Position numbers and translations under genes: made by a program. DNA of 64,000 nt from contig NC_088295.1 of assembly GCF_032854445.1 (NCBI RefSeq), positions 76,906,028 to 76,970,027 on the forward strand. Direction: 5' to 3'. The notes under the pieces were generated by a model. It worked only from the letters and a program-made list of their open reading frames with translations. It was not told the DNA's origin and did no database searches. The DNA comes from Liolophura sinensis. Taxonomy: Eukaryota; Mollusca; Polyplacophora; Chitonida; Chitonidae. How positions within the stretch are numbered: position 1 is the first letter of the stretch; each line of letters starts with the position of its first letter. Below are positions 59,641 to 64,000 of the stretch, in pieces.

Positions 59641-60240
59641 ACACCCCTTAACCTAAAAATAAAATAAAAACAACTATTTTCCTATATTAGAAAACTATCC
59701 TGGGTGGACGTTTAATTTTTAACCTTTAACCTTTCTATTGCGTTCGATTGACGTCACTTACAACACATTTCGTAACAATCATCATGTACATTTCATTACG
59801 TAAGTGTTTGACTGAAGTAAATGTCAGCGTAAACAAACCAGGTGATGTTTGGCCGGAATAACACGATGCAGTATAGGCCAAACTAGGTTCCGCCTATTCG
59901 CTGTTTTCCGTTATGCTCTCCTAAGACTATCTAACCTATATATGCCATTTGCATATACCAAGTAATAAACTGATAACATCTTGATCAGAAGATTAGGCGG
60001 ATGTTTCTGCTGTGTAAACAATGAATGGTATATTGACACATCATGTCTGTAAGAGTAACTGTGAATTAACATCGCCAGGAATTCCAACTGTCGAATTCAA
60101 ATAGTTTTCACACTGGTGATAGATATATGCTGGAAGATACAGGATTTATCAGGTTCGCTAAGCTGAATATCACATTCTGGATCACCCAGCATAGGGCCAT
60201 GTAAACTACATAATTAAACCCTGAATAAACTTTTAGAAGG
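59641..60240. other. Non-coding stretch, nothing recognised
   Basis: No frame or repeat of note apart from the start of the minus frame 60108-60365. Confidence 0.4.
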
Positions 60241-60245
60241 ATCTG

Positions 60246-60668
60246 ATCAATTCGATCAAATAAATTTTGGTACTGACGCGCCCGATCAAATAATAGAACG
60301 AACACACAGTAAAGGGCCAAATGACCAAATATCTTTCTATCAGATTTTGTCTGGTCAGCAACCATTATAAGATTGGTCCAAACAACAATACAATTTTGTT
60401 TATAATGTTTTCCATGACTCTACCAAAGAAAATGCAATCACATAAAAACCACCTCATGAGTATTAGATGCTTCGACCAAAAGCAATGGTTACTGTCACCC
60501 TATTCTGGCGACCATTAAAATGCGACCATGATGAATCTGGTCGTTTTGACCAATCTGATAACAGTTACTTTGACCTTTTTCTGGCGATATAGATATCTGG
60601 TCATTTCCACCCTTTAATATTTGGTCGTCCCATTATTTGGCTGACGTGTCTATCAAAATTTGTTTGGC
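60246..60668. repeat. Fold-back element with imperfect arms of about 130 bp
   Basis: The left arm (60246-60385: gatcaattcgatcaaataaa, gatcaaataatagaacgaac, gggccaaatgaccaaatatc, cagattttgtctggtcag) is the imperfect reverse complement of the right arm (60540-60668: gaatctggtcgttttgacca, atatctggtcatttccaccc, tttggtcgtcccattatttg). The arms are diverged with small indels, so the insertion is old. Frames here have no recognised domain. Confidence 0.6.
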
Positions 60669-60670
60669 GC

Positions 60671-60912
60671 AGTTGACAAAATCATTTTGTAACAGTGTAA
60701 CGAGACTAAGAGGTCGACCACCTTACTCACCACATCATCGGTCTCGTTTACTATTTAAGTCACTTGCCCAGGATTTCTCCAGATCTAAATTTGATCGCCA
60801 TCAAATTTGATCGCCATCATATCAGTGACAAATTCCTGATTACAGCATACTAAAAGTTTCACTAGACCAGCGCACATGGACATATAATACCCCCAGTGAA
60901 TTTATCATGGAT
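60671..60912. other. Short duplication beside the fold-back element
   Basis: aaatttgatcgccatc occurs twice in tandem near 60786-60818. Otherwise nothing. Confidence 0.45.
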
Positions 60913-60968
60913 TTTATTATTTATTTCTTTATTTATTTGATTGGTGTTTTACACCGTATTCAAGATTA
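60913..60968 (-). repeat. SINE S1 tail fragment
   Basis: tttatttctttatttatttg, attggtgttttacaccgtat and tcaagatt are followed by unrelated sequence, so only the 3' end was inserted or survives. Confidence 0.8.
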
Positions 60969-61064
60969 TGTTTTATTCTATTACACTTCGATTCCATTTT
61001 ATTACATACAACGCACTGCTTGGCTCTATGCCAAGTGCACATTATCTATCTAGGTCGTTAGATA

Positions 61065-61084
61065 CCCCCCCCCCCCCCCCCCCC
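61065..61084. repeat. Poly-C run (20 C)
   Basis: Twenty consecutive C. Other C runs occur near 3977, 7447 and 43498. Confidence 0.97.
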
Positions 61085-63149
61085 ATCACGAGACAGAAGC
61101 GTTTCACTTCTGGACGGGTCTATTGTAGTTCTATGGGTGGATAGAGGTTGTTGTTTACATTGAATAAAGCAGACGACAAATATAAACAAAGAAACAAAAT
61201 GGCTATTTTTTCTGTCGGAGCGAACGTTTATTTTAAAGAAGAAAAGTATCAGGTTACAGATAATTTAAAGCCCATAGGGACGTTTGTATGCTGCACTGAG
61301 ATAATAATGGTTTCACGAAATTTTTTTTTTTACATACAGACCGGATAATTCTTCCTGCGAGTCTTTCTTTCAGCGGCCTCTCCTAAACGTCCCAGTTGAC
61401 CACAAACCATAGGAGGGCAATGAACCAAAGGGTCACAAAACGATCAGATCCATGATGTCTGATAATTCCCGCGATGCAAAACTTAACCGCCGGTACACGA
61501 ATCACTTTGTCCGGGCTACGACAGCCACAGTTCTTGCTGATGGCGGGGTTTCTGTGATGGGCGTTATTATCTGTGACTGGCCACCGCATTGAATCCAGTG
61601 TACGGAGTTATATTTTACGTAACTGGTACGGCGCACTGAGTGAAACATGTGCACGTGGCTGGTACATTTAACTTTGTACAGATTGCGTCATTACAAATTT
61701 AAATTGTGATAGCCATCCATTGTATTTCACAATACAATAAACGCAAATCATATTTATCCTCATGATACCTTCAACATAAATGATAATATATTTATTTGCT
61801 TACTTATAATAAGCATAAACACATATCTATGACATTGTTATTGTTTTGTTATTTATCAAAATTTGTTGAGAAATTAATATGGGATTGAAAATGTAAACTG
61901 AAGTGTTACATTATTTCAACATTCGTTACCCAGTGTTTATGAATTTGATGCAGAATACAACACAACCGCAAAGCATTTATACAAGTAAACCAAATAAAAT
62001 TCAGTATCAAACTATTGTTAACCTAATTTTGTGTGTTTCAATTTTTTTTTTCGTACTTAACTCAAACTTTAATTACGTTTAAACAGTTTAGCTCCCCACT
62101 TATGTTGTTTCCAGCTCTTTAGCTCGTCAGACAGAGTTTGGGAAAACTTGATCTCCCCGAACTCTCCCTGCCAGCATTGAGCGACCTCCCCGGCTCACTG
62201 TCAGTGTGGCCGCTGTTTGACACCGTGCCTGTGTCACCGAAGCCTACCCTGATAACAGCGTCTTAGCTGAAATATGAAGCAACCCTGCAGATGTTTTATT
62301 TTATAGTGCTTTATTTTATAGTCGGAATTGTTTTCGAGAAACAAACGTATTCTTTTTATTATTCTATCCTAGTCGTGAAGCACGTCCGTAATATTTAGCA
62401 TCGCATTTTAACACCCCCTGTAAAACACATCATGGTTTCGTCCAGAATTAGGTCACGCCCCTTTAGAACGTTGGGTTGGACGAAAACAACGTGTCGGGGA
62501 AAGTGGGGGCGTTTTTTGCTGTTAATCTATACCGCAATGGCGTTTTTGTTATAATTACGAATACATTTTGCTGCTGCCAAGGTAATAGAATAGAAATAAT
62601 GTTCGCGTCAGGGTAGTCTAACGGTAGTTTTACATCAAATCGATGTGGAAGAGTTTACAAATTTTAGGTCTCAGGCTTCGCCTTCGAATCAGTATATAAT
62701 ACAGAAATCCCCACGAAGATAATTGTACCAGGGCAGGCTGACAGTCTATGCTGTGTATTTTATTTTTCGGCTTTCCCCTCCGGGTTAATTGGTCTTACTT
62801 GTAGGTTAAACGGGTTTTTTGTCCAGTGTTAACCACACTGAAAATGGTACAGATATTGATATATAACATAACCTATATTGGCTTAGAAACTGTTACACAA
62901 AGGGGACGTAAGCAGTTTACAGGAAATTGTACTGAATGATCACGTATCACCAGCTGCACATATACTTTTATCTAAGCGTCCCAGGATCCTGTCTCCGCTG
63001 AGAAAAGAAAATATGTTATGTTGGCTGAAAACATATGGACGCTTTTTGTCATCAGGTACATGAATTTGACATGGGCTTCACAAGCTCGAATCATAAGGAA
63101 AGGCGTAGTGCCGTAATGCTACATACGTAGCTACAGACATTTTGACAAT
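61085..63149. other. Non-coding stretch, nothing recognised
   Basis: Short frames (61148-61348, 61383-61589) have no recognised domain. AT-rich at 61700-62060, less so from 62100. A segment at 62610-62695 has a weak resemblance to a tRNA head but is not convincing. Confidence 0.4.
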
Positions 63150-63540
63150 TTCCATGCACCCACCGGGTTCTCCGATCACAAAAAGTCGCCGCGATCCACG
63201 AAGGCGAGGACGGTGCTGTCCACGCGCAATTTGCAAATCGCACGCGAATAGTACCATCCTCGTACCGCGGACCTCGGGGCGGGGGAACGAGGACGGTTAC
63301 TGTTCGCGACCACGTGATCTACGTGCTATAGATCAGTAGTAGCTATACTGGGGCGAACCCCAGAAATTGACGTATGTTTGTCTAGGCCATTCTTAAACCT
63401 GGCATTAAACTTGAAATAGACAAACCTTTAGGGGCTGCCAATAAAATGAAATGAACCGTACAGACCACGTGCCCTCGTGTCGCGCCCCTGACACCAGGGC
63501 CGCGGGGCAGGATGTCCTCATCCGGCTTCCATGAAATGTG
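63150..63540. promoter_or_regulatory. GC- and CpG-rich block, possible promoter edge
   Basis: GC content and CpG density rise sharply against the AT-rich surroundings (ccgcgatccacgaaggcgag, cgtaccgcggacctcggggc, gggccgcggggcagg). Three copies of a cgaggacggt-type motif in alternating orientation lie at about 63204, 63257 and 63288. A CpG-rich patch in a mostly depleted invertebrate genome may mark a promoter or an unmethylated gene body, but no coding exon is recognised here. A repeat with high GC is the main alternative. Confidence 0.35.
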
Positions 63541-64000
63541 ACGCGGTAACTTAAGGTTTCAAATTAAAAACATCAAAATATCATGCATTATAATCGAATC
63601 CGTATACCATAGCTATGTTATTCGAGATCACCGTACAGATAATCCTCCCTAAATAAAGGATTTCGTACCCTGGGAAGAAAATGAAGCCGTATCTATTCCA
63701 AAGTAAACCATGGAAAATCCTACAAACTTTGACTTAAGTATGTGTCAGGTAAGGCTCGCATAATTTATTTTGTTGTTTACAAATGGAAATACTTGCAGTT
63801 TTAAATTTTTAAATTATGTTATTAGTCTGGAACATCAGGAACCTGGCTGTCTAAACTAAATAAATAACTAAACATTTTTTAAAGTAAGGCCTAAAATTGC
63901 TGAAATGCTAATATGACACTGGGCATCATGATATCGATTTAAAATTGGTTCGCCCTGTCAAGGAGGATAACCAAGTCCAAACGTGGTGAGTCAAACATCC
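63541..64000. other. Non-coding stretch to the window end
   Basis: AT-rich again, nothing recognised. Confidence 0.4.

Overview
The window looks like metazoan nuclear DNA, most likely from a lophotrochozoan (a mollusc or brachiopod; the exact group is not provable from sequence alone). It is AT-rich, gene-poor and crowded with dispersed and tandem repeats. It contains tRNA-headed SINEs with a (TTTA)n tail of a type I associate with mollusc and brachiopod genomes. There are no bacterial-style operons, rRNA genes, canonical tRNA genes or CRISPR arrays.

Only one gene can be called with confidence: an intact, apparently single-exon class A (rhodopsin-like) seven-transmembrane receptor on the minus strand at 5159-6199. 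Its motifs resemble peptide (FMRFamide-receptor-like) GPCRs. A second recognisable coding fragment, at 37568-37833 on the minus strand, resembles the segment just upstream of the reverse-transcriptase core in Penelope-like retroelements. It is truncated by an adjoining SINE. The remaining open frames of 60-300 codons lack recognisable domains, and many fall inside repeats.

The rest is repeat landscape. (1) At least nine copies or fragments of one tRNA-derived SINE; two of them (47543-47814 and 53874-54068) have direct flanking duplications of 10 and 12 bp. (2) A second tRNA-headed SINE-like family at 21720-22075 and 37340-37562. (3) Three unnamed dispersed families recognised by comparing parts of the window with each other. 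R1 has about ten copies, some approaching 1 kb. R2 has six copies. R3 is an inverted pair of about 300 bp at 18-318 and 38850-39145. (4) Fold-back or MITE-like elements at about 10341-10690, 30809-30986, 33374-33522 and 60246-60668. (5) Tandem arrays with periods of 13, 31, 37, 45, 49, 62/66 and 63 bp, plus a long (CT)n tract. (6) Two related 15/31-bp arrays in inverted orientation around a 1.1-kb interior (30241-31841). (7) A 200-N assembly gap whose two edges carry the same sequence. (8) A GC/CpG-rich block at 63150-63540 that could be the edge of a gene outside the window.

I found no multi-gene system. The features most worth a second look are the inverted array pair, the R1 family, the MITE loaded with AP-1-like heptamers, the minisatellites abutting SINE tails, and the two SINEs with intact target-site duplications.
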